Positions 24,136-32,288 of a stretch of 38,367 bases of DNA are shown in pieces (the first letter of the stretch is position 1; every line of letters starts with the position of its first letter). The notes beneath the pieces are model-generated. The model searched no databases and was not told the DNA's origin. It saw nothing but the letters and a program-made list of their open reading frames with translations. The stretch is from Magnetococcales bacterium (GTDB lineage: Bacteria; Pseudomonadota; Magnetococcia; Magnetococcales; Magnetaquicoccaceae): assembly GCA_015231915.1 (NCBI GenBank), contig JADGAR010000035.1, forward strand, positions 1-38,367. The letters are read 5' to 3'. A program made the position numbers and the translations under genes.

Positions 24136-24176
24136 GCGGGGCCGGTTTTCCCATTTTTTGGAATCACCGGCCCCGC
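24136..24176. promoter_or_regulatory. 10-bp inverted repeat, terminator or activator site
   Basis: The arms gcggggccgg (24136-24145) and ccggccccgc (24167-24176) are perfectly complementary with a 21-nt spacer. It lies 7 nt beyond the stop of the NHL lipoprotein gene and 108-148 bp upstream of the sigma-54 promoter. It could end NHL transcription, although no T tract follows, or it could be an upstream site for the sigma-54 activator. The rest of the 235-nt gap contains no gene. Confidence 0.5.
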
Positions 24177-24182
24177 TGGGGT

Positions 24183-25352
24183 TCAACCCTTTTTCTGCTT
24201 GGGCTTGGACTTGAGCTTGCTCAAAGCCTGGAAAGCCTGCGCCAGACTCCCTTCCTCCTCCTTCATCCGGGCCGGGCGGAAGACCTCCACCTTGCGGAAC
24301 CCCTGATCCACGATGTAGACCCGGCCATCCTCGTCCAGGGCAATCATGGAGGGGAGCAGATATTTGCCCCGCTCGGACTCCTTGCCACGGGAACCGACGA
24401 ACATCAGCAACTGGCCGTTCTTGTCGAAAATCTGGAAATTGGCGTGGGAGGCATCGGAAATGTACAGATTGTTCTCCTTGTCGATGGCAATCCCCTTGGG
24501 ACGCGCGAACTGACCCAGGCGCCGACCCACCGATCCGAACATGCGCACGAACTTGCCATCCTGATCGAAGACCTGGACGCGGAAATTGCCACCGTCCACC
24601 ACATACAGCAGCCCGTCCGGACCGAAATCGAGGTCGCGGGCCAGATTGAATTCGCCCTCCTTGTCGCCCCGCTTGCCGATGTTGAAGAGATGCTTGCCGG
24701 ATGCAATGTCGTAGACCCGCACGTTATGGTTCTCTTCCTTGCCCTTGACCGCCCCGGTATCCAGGGCGTACAGCCGCGTGCCCTGCGGATTCACCGCCAC
24801 CGAGGAGGGGTGATCGAAGGAATCCCCATGGCCGATGGCCCGCAGGTATTTGCCATCCCGGTCGTAGACCAGCACCTCCTTGCGGGTGCCGTCCATGACA
24901 TAAAGGTTGCCAGCAGCATCCAGACGCAGCCCCATGGGCTTGGCCAGCACGCCGGGGTCATCCTTGCCGATCTCCACCATGCGCCCCTGGGCCGGATCCA
25001 GCATCATCACGGTCCGGTTCACCGTGTCCCCGACATAGATCCGCCCCTTGGCCGCCGCGATGCCGAAGGGCTTGCCGAAGCCCTCGCCCCCGCCGGGCGA
25101 CGCATCGCCGGTCAGCAGTTCCCGCAGACTCATCGCATCCTCGTCCTCTTCGCGGGGCTGCACATCCCTGGCGCCGTAGAGCGTCCGCTCGTAATAAAAG
25201 CGCGGCGTGTCCGGCGGCTCTGGAAACACGAGTACCTTGAGGGCTTCGGTCACCACCCCTTCCTCCCCCTTGCAACCCGCCAACAGCAGCAGAACCACAC
25301 CCAGGGACCAGAACCAATGCAGACGACGATTCGATATCAGACTCAAGCTCAT
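24183..25352 (-). CDS. NHL-repeat beta-propeller lipoprotein (second copy)
   Basis: 389 residues from the ATG at 25352 (GGGAG 7 nt upstream). Signal peptide with lipobox LLLAGC. The lead PEPPDTPRFYYERTLYG matches the corresponding region of the NHL lipoprotein encoded at 14864-15991. NHL blades follow (RIYVGDTVNRTVMMLDP; NLYVMDGTRKEVLVYDRDG; NLYISDASHANFQIFDKNG). A Lys-rich tail closes the protein (SKPKQKKG). It precedes the sigma-54 promoter of the main operon and faces a divergent trihaem gene. It could form a surface protein-binding platform for cytochromes. Confidence 0.88.
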   Translation of the reverse strand: MSLSLISNRRLHWFWSLGVVLLLLAGCKGEEGVVTEALKVLVFPEPPDTPRFYYERTLYGARDVQPREEDEDAMSLRELLTGDASPGGGEGFGKPFGIAAAKGRIYVGDTVNRTVMMLDPAQGRMVEIGKDDPGVLAKPMGLRLDAAGNLYVMDGTRKEVLVYDRDGKYLRAIGHGDSFDHPSSVAVNPQGTRLYALDTGAVKGKEENHNVRVYDIASGKHLFNIGKRGDKEGEFNLARDLDFGPDGLLYVVDGGNFRVQVFDQDGKFVRMFGSVGRRLGQFARPKGIAIDKENNLYISDASHANFQIFDKNGQLLMFVGSRGKESERGKYLLPSMIALDEDGRVYIVDQGFRKVEVFRPARMKEEEGSLAQAFQALSKLKSKPKQKKG

Positions 25353-25398
25353 GGATAAACTCCCGCAACGCAACAGTGGTCAACCTGATTGAAAACCT

Positions 25399-25429
25399 CT
25401 CCGGCACGCGATCCGGAGCCTATTTTTTT
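25399..25429 (+). promoter_or_regulatory. Terminator-like hairpin in a divergent leader region
   Basis: On the plus strand, CTCCGG (25399-25404) and CCGGAG (25413-25418) pair with an 8-nt loop and are followed 4 nt later by seven T. No plus-strand gene lies upstream within the window. The element sits in the 164-nt divergent gap about 90 nt before the trihaem gene at 25517, so it could attenuate that gene. I find no convincing -35/-10 pair nearby. Confidence 0.35.
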
Positions 25430-25516
25430 CGCTTTGCATTTCCCGCGCAATCCGTTCACCATGCGCCAACCGTTCCCCGACCCCATGGAAACAGACCAAC
25501 GCTGAGGAATGCCGAC

Positions 25517-26551
25517 ATGCAGCATACCCGATGGCGCGCGGCGCTTATCAACAACGCTCTTGCAGCCACCCTCGCCGGTCGGATCCGGCTGCTGGCGCTG
25601 CTGCTGCTCGGCGCCATGCCCGCCTGGGGCGCGGATGCCGATCAAATGACCCTGGAGGCCGGTCGGGCGATCTACAACTTCCGCTGCTATTTCTGTCACG
25701 GCTACTCCGGGGACGCCCGCACCCTGGCCGCCAGCTACATGGCCGTCCCGCCGCGCAATTTTTTGGCCAGCGACCCCCAGGAGTTCCCTCCGGAACGCCT
25801 GGAGAACGCCATCGCGCATGGCCGGCCCGGCACTGCCATGCCCGGCTTCGCAAGTCTGCTTTCGTCGGAGGAGATTCGTCAAGTGGCTTTGTTCGTCCGC
25901 GAGACCTTCATGACCCGCCGCCTGCCCAATACCCGTTACCACACCGTGGAGAACGGCTGGCCGGATCACGACCGCTACCGCGACGCCTTCCCGTTCGTCA
26001 CCGGGCAGACCGCCCTGGACACCCCGGAGGCGGAGTTGACCCCGGATCTCAAAAACGGGAAACGGCTCTTCATGGGGGCTTGCGTCACCTGTCACGACCG
26101 GGCCAGGGTCGTCAACGACGGCCCGGTCTGGGAAACCCGCGCCCTCTCCTGGCCGCGCAACCGCTACTCCCACCGCGACGACCCCACATCACCACCCGCG
26201 ACGGACGCCATGGCCTCGGCCACCCCTTACGCCCGCCACGACCGCCCCCCCGCGCTCCCGGATCCCGATCCCGTCGAACGTCTCGGCGAGCAGCTCTATC
26301 AGAAGAACTGCGCCTTTTGTCACGCAGCGGACGGGACCGGTCGCAACTACATCGGCACCTTTCTCGACCCCCATCCCCGCGACCTCACCCAGCCGGGACT
26401 GCTGGCCAACCTCGACCTGGAAGCGGTGATCCGTGACGGGCTGCCGGGTGCCTCGATGCCGGCCTGGGCCGGCGTGCTCTCCGGCGACGAGATCACCGCC
26501 ATTGCCCGTTACGTGCGACGGGTCTTCGCCGCCCCGGCAGCCACCCCCTAA
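25517..26551 (+). CDS. Exported trihaem cytochrome made of three class I-type domains
   Basis: 344 residues from the ATG at 25517 (GAGGA 8 nt upstream). Signal peptide (RLLALLLLGAMPAWGADA). Three haem domains: CYFCH near 57-61, with Met ligand candidates in GTAMPGF; CVTCH near 189-193; CAFCH near 265-269, with ASMPAW as a possible Met site. The first and third match class I cytochrome c domains of ~90 residues; the middle one is shorter. The last codons overlap the convergent dihaem gene by 4 bp. Likely a periplasmic electron carrier with mixed His/Met ligation, unlike the multihaem proteins of the main operon. Confidence 0.9.
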   Translation: MQHTRWRAALINNALAATLAGRIRLLALLLLGAMPAWGADADQMTLEAGRAIYNFRCYFCHGYSGDARTLAASYMAVPPRNFLASDPQEFPPERLENAIAHGRPGTAMPGFASLLSSEEIRQVALFVRETFMTRRLPNTRYHTVENGWPDHDRYRDAFPFVTGQTALDTPEAELTPDLKNGKRLFMGACVTCHDRARVVNDGPVWETRALSWPRNRYSHRDDPTSPPATDAMASATPYARHDRPPALPDPDPVERLGEQLYQKNCAFCHAADGTGRNYIGTFLDPHPRDLTQPGLLANLDLEAVIRDGLPGASMPAWAGVLSGDEITAIARYVRRVFAAPAATP

Positions 26552-27171
26552 TCCTTCACTTTGCGGGATTTCAGAAAGGTGACGATCCGATCCGTGTCGT
26601 CGTGGCTTGGGATGTGTTTGCTCATTTTTTGCATATGCTGCTTCATGCGCTGCACCACTTCGCGCCAATCCGTGGCTTCGTGCTGATCGGGGGCCGGCAG
26701 GCGGTGGCACTGCATGCAATATTTCAGAAATTCCTTCGCCCCCGGCGCATCCGCCTGCACGTCGCCGGCATTGATGGCGCGCAGGGCATTGGCGCTCAGA
26801 TAGGCCTGCATCTGGTGGCTTTCCGCGTAGGTGGGGGCCTGAAACGTCTTGAATTGCCCCCGCATCACCTGCATGCGCCAGATCATGTTCCAGAAGATCC
26901 GGTTCCACTCCTCGACCGTGTGCATTCCCGGACCCGGGGGGTTGTGGCACTGGCTGCAATACTTGTACACCGCCTTGGCGCCCGGCGACTCCGCATCCTT
27001 GAGTTCATTCGCCTCCAGGGTGGGGAGCAGACCACCCATGTTGCCGAAATGAAACAACTCCCGAGAATCCTCCGGGGGGGCTGCCGGCTCGGCGGCCCGC
27101 ATCCCCGCAGATGGCCATGCCAACAAAAGGAACAGCAGTAGACCGGTTCGTAATACAGGTTTCATGTTCAA
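26548..27171 (-). CDS. Exported dihaem cytochrome downstream of a pilin-like gene
   Basis: 207 residues from a TTG at 27171, which has AGGAG 7 nt upstream; the ATG at 27165 is nearly as plausible. Signal peptide (TGLLLFLLLAWPSAGMRA). Two similar halves each carry one haem: YKYCSQCHNPPGPGMHTVEEW and LKYCMQCHRLPAPDQHEATDW. The repeated (Y/L)KYC-Q-CH...H..(E/D)W pattern indicates internal duplication. It lies 41 nt downstream of the type IV pilin-like gene and probably shares its transcript. Likely periplasmic. Confidence 0.9.
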   Translation of the reverse strand: MNMKPVLRTGLLLFLLLAWPSAGMRAAEPAAPPEDSRELFHFGNMGGLLPTLEANELKDAESPGAKAVYKYCSQCHNPPGPGMHTVEEWNRIFWNMIWRMQVMRGQFKTFQAPTYAESHQMQAYLSANALRAINAGDVQADAPGAKEFLKYCMQCHRLPAPDQHEATDWREVVQRMKQHMQKMSKHIPSHDDTDRIVTFLKSRKVKD

Positions 27172-27212
27172 TGTTTTTCTCCTGTTGGGGGCCTGGATCG
27201 CTCGACAGGGAA

Positions 27213-27896
27213 TCAGAATTCCGTGCAAATGTAGATGTTTCTGTTTGCCAGGGCATAGGCCGTCGCGGCATCCGTGGTGGCGCCGGTGGCGTTGTTCGCA
27301 CTGCCACGAATCTGACCGGTGGTGCCCACCCCGTCGTCGAACTGGGTGTCATAGACCATCGCGTACTCCGAGATCATGCCCCGCAGGCAGACCACCTTCC
27401 GGCCCATGCCCAGGACGGTGTTTTCACGTCCGTCCGCCAACCCCATGGAGCCGCCCAGAGAGTTTACCGGCAGGGTGATGGCGGTTGCGACATTGCCCAG
27501 ACAGGTCCCCTTGATCAGGTTTTCGCAATAGAGGTGATTCCATGCCTTCGCGGTTTCATCCCCGGCATTGGCGGTCAGGTCCGCCGGGATGAACAGCCCT
27601 TCGATGATGCCATCGCCGTCACCAGCCACCGCCGCCGTGGCCCAACGGGTGGCCGAGCCGGCGTCATCCCCCGGCAGTGACCAGAAGGAGTCCATGTAGC
27701 TGTTGATCGCGCCCTGCACCGACGTGGTGTCGGTGGCCATGCGTTTGATCTTGGAGTTCTTGACCATGGTCTGTCCCTTGAGCACGCCGCCGATCAACAA
27801 GCCGATGATCACCAGCACAATGGCGATTTCGATCAGGCTGAAACCGGCCTGCCGATTTGCGGATGATGGCAGTGTGAGTTTTTTGAGAATTTGCAT
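27213..27896 (-). CDS. Type IV pilin/pseudopilin-like protein 1
   Basis: 227 residues; ATG with AGGA 7 nt upstream. A prepilin leader ends ANRQAG, and cleavage is expected before FSLIEIAIVLVIIGLLIGG, with the conserved Glu at +5. The globular part has at least three Cys (LYCENL; KGTCLG; KVVCLRG) and ends CTEF. A PilD-type peptidase would process it, but none is in the window. A promoter candidate lies just upstream. Its cotranscription with a dihaem cytochrome is notable. Confidence 0.88.
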   Translation of the reverse strand: MQILKKLTLPSSANRQAGFSLIEIAIVLVIIGLLIGGVLKGQTMVKNSKIKRMATDTTSVQGAINSYMDSFWSLPGDDAGSATRWATAAVAGDGDGIIEGLFIPADLTANAGDETAKAWNHLYCENLIKGTCLGNVATAITLPVNSLGGSMGLADGRENTVLGMGRKVVCLRGMISEYAMVYDTQFDDGVGTTGQIRGSANNATGATTDAATAYALANRNIYICTEF

Positions 27897-27935
27897 CGCA
27901 TGATCCTTCCAATTAGTGTTGAATGCGGCATCAAT

Positions 27936-27964
27936 ATCTTAAAAATGAGACAAATTGGAGCCAA
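27936..27964 (-). promoter_or_regulatory. Candidate promoter of the pilin-cytochrome unit with operator-like repeat
   Basis: The minus strand has TTGGCT (27964-27959), 17 nt, then TAAGAT (27941-27936), each matching four of six consensus bases. An inverted repeat aattgg-ag-ccaatt (27953-27966) overlaps the -35 box, with flanking gaga/tctc, and could be a regulator site. The 87-nt gap has no gene. Confidence 0.45.
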
Positions 27965-27983
27965 TTTTCTCAAAAATGGGAAT

Positions 27984-28679
27984 TCAATGCCTCTCTTCGA
28001 GGCGTTCCCGCCACATTTCCACGGCCTGACGTTGCCGCTCCGAGAGGCCGTCGTCCTGCGCCACCAAGGCCATCAGGTGCCTTGCAGCCTCGATTTCATT
28101 GCCTTCGCGCAGCATTATGACATGCAATCCCCGGACCCAAAAGGGGAGTTGCCGGGCCGGGACGCGCTGCTCCAATTCCGTAACGAGAGCAAGCGCCAGC
28201 TTGCGGTCATCCAGACCATGGCGGGCCTGCATGGCGGCCAGGGCCTGCCACTGCCAGCGCCGCTCCGGGGCTTCGCGAAAGGCGCGACCGACGAAATCGA
28301 TCATCAGACGCTGCCGGGCAGGATCCAACACCGCCCCGTAAACCCGCGTCGCCATGAGCAGCGGGTATTCCGAGGCAGGGTCGAGGGCGAGGAGCCGCTC
28401 CAGCCAGTCGGCAAGCCTGGCGAAATCCATCTTTTTGAATGACGCGGTAATGCCTGCCTGGTCATCGAAGGTTTGCAGCCAGAGCATCCAGAAGAGGGCG
28501 CCGGCCTGGGGATCGCCCAAAGTGGTCAGGCGCAAGGCCGCCGGGGCAGGGGCACGGGGGTAATCCTCCAGGGTGGCGGCATGGGGCGCGGTGACGAGAC
28601 GCCAGGCCACCAGCGCCGCCAGGGCCAGTAGCGTCCAGCGCCACGGGGCGGCAGGGGGGAGTCGCGCATCAGAAGGCAC
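27984..28679 (-). CDS. Membrane-anchored helical-repeat protein
   Basis: 231 residues from a GTG at 28679 with GGAG 10 nt upstream. One N-terminal TM (WTLLALAALVAWRLV), then a helical region with TPR-like units (FARLADWLERLLALDPASEYPLL; GLHVIMLREGNEIEAARHLMAL). It overlaps the ABC permease gene by 11 nt. No known family is recognised. The neighbours suggest a role in envelope protein assembly; this is weak inference. Confidence 0.75.
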   Translation of the reverse strand: MPSDARLPPAAPWRWTLLALAALVAWRLVTAPHAATLEDYPRAPAPAALRLTTLGDPQAGALFWMLWLQTFDDQAGITASFKKMDFARLADWLERLLALDPASEYPLLMATRVYGAVLDPARQRLMIDFVGRAFREAPERRWQWQALAAMQARHGLDDRKLALALVTELEQRVPARQLPFWVRGLHVIMLREGNEIEAARHLMALVAQDDGLSERQRQAVEMWRERLEERH

Positions 28680-29460
28680 GGCGTCGCAACTCCAGGTGAC
28701 CGACGGCCATCAGCAGGGCGAGATAGAGGAGCGTCTCCGCGAAAATCGGGCCGAGGGCCGGCAGGGAGCCGCCATGATGGAGCAGCCAGTCGGTCACGGT
28801 GAAACGTTCCAGATCGGGCAGCAGCCAGGAGATGAGGGTGAGCAGGTGTCTTGCCAGGGCGGCGCTCCAGTGCTCCGTGGCCATTTCGGCGGATTGCCGG
28901 GCGATGAGAAGCAGGGAGTGCATGGAGCGACCGAGCAGATAGAGCGCAGCGGTCATGGTCAAAGCGAGCGGGGCCTGACGCAAGGCCAAAGTGAGGAGCA
29001 TGGCGAGGGTGGCCATGAGCCACAACTCCGCGTTGATGGCCACGCCCCAAAGGAGCGCCTGGCCGGGCGGGGCCAGGGGCATGAGCGCCAGTGCGTCCAG
29101 CAGGGCCAGCAGTGAGGCGATCATGGCGAATCCCACCCCCTTGCCGAGCCAGATCGCGCCGCGCGGGTAGGGCAGGGCCAGCAAAAGCTCCAGTCCGCGA
29201 TTCTGCAGGTCGCGCGTCAGGGAGAAGGTGACCGTGACCATGGTCAGGAATACGCTGCCCAGGCGCAGCAGAAAACCCAGCATGGCAGCCTGTGGGCCGG
29301 TTTCGTCGCTCACCAGCAGGCTGGCCAGAAACCAGGTTGCGGCCCAGCTCAGGGCGATCATCAGGGCCATGGCCCGCGCCAGTCGTTCCCGCAATGCCAT
29401 GCGCAGGGTCAGAACCGCCAGGATGGTCACGGCCTGGAGGCGGCCTGGGGAGGTGGTCAT
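28669..29460 (-). CDS. ABC-2-type transporter permease-like membrane protein
   Basis: 263 residues; ATG overlaps the prepilin stop by 4 nt (ATGA). Six or so TM segments are visible, including LGFLLRLGSVFLTMVTVTF and LWGVAINAELWLMATLAMLL. The cytoplasmic motif RDLQNRGLELLLALPYPRG matches the coupling region of ABC-2 permeases. No ATPase gene is adjacent, so its partner must be elsewhere. The substrate is unknown. Confidence 0.75.
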   Translation of the reverse strand: MTTSPGRLQAVTILAVLTLRMALRERLARAMALMIALSWAATWFLASLLVSDETGPQAAMLGFLLRLGSVFLTMVTVTFSLTRDLQNRGLELLLALPYPRGAIWLGKGVGFAMIASLLALLDALALMPLAPPGQALLWGVAINAELWLMATLAMLLTLALRQAPLALTMTAALYLLGRSMHSLLLIARQSAEMATEHWSAALARHLLTLISWLLPDLERFTVTDWLLHHGGSLPALGPIFAETLLYLALLMAVGHLELRRRAF

Positions 29461-30224
29461 GGCAGGCGTCCGGCCTTGACCATGCGGTATTTGAGCACCA
29501 AAGGGGAGATCCAGACCACGAGGTCGTCGCCGCCCTGGCGGAAGATCCCGTTGGTCAGGTCGCTGTTTTGCGTTTCTGCGGCCATGGCGCCGGTGGTGGG
29601 GATCCGGGAGCCGTTCATGGTGTAGGCGCCCAGGCCGTTGGCGCCATGGGAGAGAATGACCGCCGGCACGGAGGCCACCAGGGTGGTGCCGGCGGCATTC
29701 TGGATCGACAGGTCCCCCTCGCACTGGCAGCGCAGGGAAAAGGAGGCGTTGGCCGCCGTCGGGCAGGCCACGGGGGCTGCGGGGGGACAGGTCTCGCCGG
29801 TGAGGGTGCCGCTGCCGGTGGTGGCCAGCGCCACGGCGTCGGCGAACAGGCCGGTGACCTGATAGCTGAACAGATGGGTCCAGGCGTCCGCCGGCGCGAC
29901 CCCCAGGGTGTTCCAGGGGATCACCCCGGTAAACTGACCGCTGGCATTGGCCACGCAGGCATTGGCCACGACGTTTTCATTGCCGTCGAAGTCGGTGTCC
30001 GGGCAGGGCAGGCGACCATTGACCACCGCGAAGCCGAGCAGGGCCTCACGGATTTCCTGCAGCTGATCGAGGGTTTTTTCCGCGCGGCGCTTGGTGGATT
30101 GGCCGTGAATCGCCTGGATCGCCCCGCCGAGCAGCAGGCCGGAGATGACCAGCACGATGGCCATCTCGATCAGGGTGAAGCCAAGAAGGGATGTGGCGGT
30201 TGGGTTGCGCATGGGGTGGAGCAT
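29457..30224 (-). CDS. Type IV pilin/pseudopilin-like protein 2
   Basis: 255 residues. Leader ends TSLLG and the processed N-terminus would be FTLIEMAIVLVISGLLLGG with Glu at +5. The globular part contains LPCPDTDFDG and several Cys (ANACVANA; TCPP; LRCQCEGD). No clear ribosome site precedes ATG 30224; an ATG at 30212 is possible. It follows the GT41 gene by 3 nt. Possibly a minor pseudopilin. Confidence 0.85.
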   Translation of the reverse strand: MLHPMRNPTATSLLGFTLIEMAIVLVISGLLLGGAIQAIHGQSTKRRAEKTLDQLQEIREALLGFAVVNGRLPCPDTDFDGNENVVANACVANASGQFTGVIPWNTLGVAPADAWTHLFSYQVTGLFADAVALATTGSGTLTGETCPPAAPVACPTAANASFSLRCQCEGDLSIQNAAGTTLVASVPAVILSHGANGLGAYTMNGSRIPTTGAMAAETQNSDLTNGIFRQGGDDLVVWISPLVLKYRMVKAGRLP

Positions 30225-30227
30225 AAT

Positions 30228-32288
30228 TCATTTTTCGACGCAGGCCAAGTAAAGCGCTTCCAGATGGCGGGTATAACGGGCCGCGTCGCACAGCGGGGAG
30301 TCGAGCATGCGTCGGCGCATGCCGGCGCGCAAAGTGGCCAGGGCATCTCCATCGCAGGTCAAAGCAACGGCCTTTGCCACGAGTTCCTCCGGATGCGTCG
30401 CTGTCCAGGCATGCGCCAGACCGAGATTGGCCAGGATGGTCAGGCCCAGCCGGGAGGCGGCGTTTTGTCCGGTGCGGGTCAGGGTGGCCACCCCCATCCA
30501 CAGGCTGTTGCAGGTGGTGGTGTGGCCGTTCCAGGGCCAGGTGTCCAGCAGGATGTCCACCTGGGCGTGGAGGGCCAGGTGGTCCTGAAAGGGGGTCTGG
30601 TCGAGGAGTTCCAGGCGGGAGGCGGGGATGCCCCGGCGGGCGAAGGCGGCGCTCATCCGGGAGCGCGTCGTCGCTTCGCCGAGGCCCGGGGCCTGCAGCA
30701 GGAGCCGGGCCTCGGGAATGCGGCGCAACACCGCGCACCAGTCATCCAGGGCCTCAGGCGTGATCTTGATCAGGCGGCAAAAGACCCCGAAGGTGGGATG
30801 ACCGCGTTTGGCGAGAGGCGGGGGGGCCACCTCCGGGGCGGTTTCCGGCGGGGTATAGCAAAAAAAGGCATCCGGCAGGCGCGCCAGCCGCTCCGTATAC
30901 CAGGAAGCGCGATCCTCGTCGGGGGGATCCAGAAAGCGATCCGTGATGCGCCAATCCACGCCCGGCATGCCGGTGGTCGCGGGATAACCCAGGAAACTCA
31001 CGCCGACGAAAGCCGGACGATGGGCGAACACCCCCAGCCGGTTGCCGGTGGTGTGGCCGGCCAGATCCACCAGGATGTGGATGTTGTCCCGGCGGATCAG
31101 CAGGGCCAGTTCCCGGTCGTCGAGGCCATGAACGGCGCGCCAGTTGGGCAGGGATTGCAGCGCGGCGGTCACCGTGTCGCCTGCCGGGAGGTTTGCGTAG
31201 AGAAAGACCTCGCACACCGCCGGGTCGTGATGGCGCAACACCCCCTGAAAAAAGGTGAAGACCGAGTGATCGCGAAAATCGGCGGAGAGGTATCCCACCC
31301 GCAGCGGCATGCCGGTCGGCAAGGGTGCGGTTCGGGGAGGGGAGTCCCCGATGGCGCAATGGGCAGCGGCGCGTTTTTCCGGATGGTCTTCGAGATTGGC
31401 CCGCACAAAAAGGTGTTGCGATACCGCCACCGGATCCTGGGTTTTGGCCAGGAGCGCCTCGGACGCGGCCAGGGCGCGGGGTCCGTCCCCGGCGGCGATC
31501 AGGGCGGTGACACGGCGCAGGGGCCACTCCGTGTTGTCCGGGTCGAGGACCGCTGCCCGGCCATAGGCGGCTGCCGCCGCCTCGTAGTGGCGCCGGTCCA
31601 GTTCCAGATGGCCCAGATTGGCATGGGTCTGCGCCACGCCCGGCTGCAGCCGGATGGCGTTGGTCAGCCAGACGAGCGCCTCGTCGAGGCGCCCCTGATC
31701 CCGCAGGACGTTGCCGAGATTGTTCATCGCCTCCCCGTGGCCGGGGTGCAGGCGCAAGGTGGTACGCAAGGCGGCCTCTGCATCGCTGGTCTGCCCGGCG
31801 TGGCGGCAGGCGATGGCGAGCTGGTTCAAAACGATGGCATCGTCGGGTGCCAGGCGCAGGGCTTCCTGGCACAGGGTGATTGCCCGTTGCGGATCCCCGA
31901 GGGCCAGCGCGGCCCGCGCCAGACCGCTCCATGCCTCCACCAGGCGTGGATCCTTCTTCAGGGCGAGGTCGAGGGCGTCCCCCGCCTCTTGCGGGCGCCC
32001 CAGGGCCAGCAGGACCCTGCCGAGATTGAGGTGGTAGAAGGCCGGATCCGGGCGTCGGGCGATGGCTGCCTGGATGGCGGTCAGGGCGCCCTGATGGTCG
32101 CCTTTTTTGTGCAGCGTCACCCCCAGCAGATGCCAGGCATCCGCCTCGCCGGGGGCAAGGGCCAGCACCCGGCGGTAGCCCTGCTCCGCCCCGGCCAGAT
32201 CGCCCCGTTCCAGGCAGCGGGAGGCCTCGATCAGCTGTGCCTGGCTTGTCTGGCGCGCCCCGGTTCTGTGAAGATTTTTATTTTTCAA
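30228..32288 (-). CDS. TPR plus GT41 (OGT/SPINDLY-type) glycosyltransferase
   Basis: 686 residues. About eight TPR units fill the first ~300 residues, followed by the GT41 catalytic region: VGYLSADFRDHSVFTFF, DLAGHTTGNRLGVFAHRPA, FLGYPATTGMPGVDWRITD, and LDTWPWNGHTTTCNSLWMG near the UDP-sugar site. Such enzymes transfer a sugar to Ser/Thr of proteins. The start is a TTG that overlaps thiE by 4 nt with no obvious ribosome site, implying coupling. The adjacent prepilin is a possible target, by analogy with glycosylated pilins and flagellins. Confidence 0.9.
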   Translation of the reverse strand: MKNKNLHRTGARQTSQAQLIEASRCLERGDLAGAEQGYRRVLALAPGEADAWHLLGVTLHKKGDHQGALTAIQAAIARRPDPAFYHLNLGRVLLALGRPQEAGDALDLALKKDPRLVEAWSGLARAALALGDPQRAITLCQEALRLAPDDAIVLNQLAIACRHAGQTSDAEAALRTTLRLHPGHGEAMNNLGNVLRDQGRLDEALVWLTNAIRLQPGVAQTHANLGHLELDRRHYEAAAAAYGRAAVLDPDNTEWPLRRVTALIAAGDGPRALAASEALLAKTQDPVAVSQHLFVRANLEDHPEKRAAAHCAIGDSPPRTAPLPTGMPLRVGYLSADFRDHSVFTFFQGVLRHHDPAVCEVFLYANLPAGDTVTAALQSLPNWRAVHGLDDRELALLIRRDNIHILVDLAGHTTGNRLGVFAHRPAFVGVSFLGYPATTGMPGVDWRITDRFLDPPDEDRASWYTERLARLPDAFFCYTPPETAPEVAPPPLAKRGHPTFGVFCRLIKITPEALDDWCAVLRRIPEARLLLQAPGLGEATTRSRMSAAFARRGIPASRLELLDQTPFQDHLALHAQVDILLDTWPWNGHTTTCNSLWMGVATLTRTGQNAASRLGLTILANLGLAHAWTATHPEELVAKAVALTCDGDALATLRAGMRRRMLDSPLCDAARYTRHLEALYLACVEK

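Noticed and set aside
24136-24176. Definite rho-independent terminator of the NHL gene
   Set aside because: The stem is strong but no T tract follows on the minus strand, so it was recorded as a regulatory repeat of uncertain role.
3225-27171. Magnetosome (Mam) magnetochrome genes
   Set aside because: The CXXCH proteins lack PDZ, protease or transporter domains and the paired magnetochrome layout; no mam-like neighbour is present.
27984-28003. Small GCCTC/GAGGC hairpin at the end of the helical-repeat gene
   Set aside because: Only 5 bp, within the coding end, and too far from the T run to be a convincing terminator.
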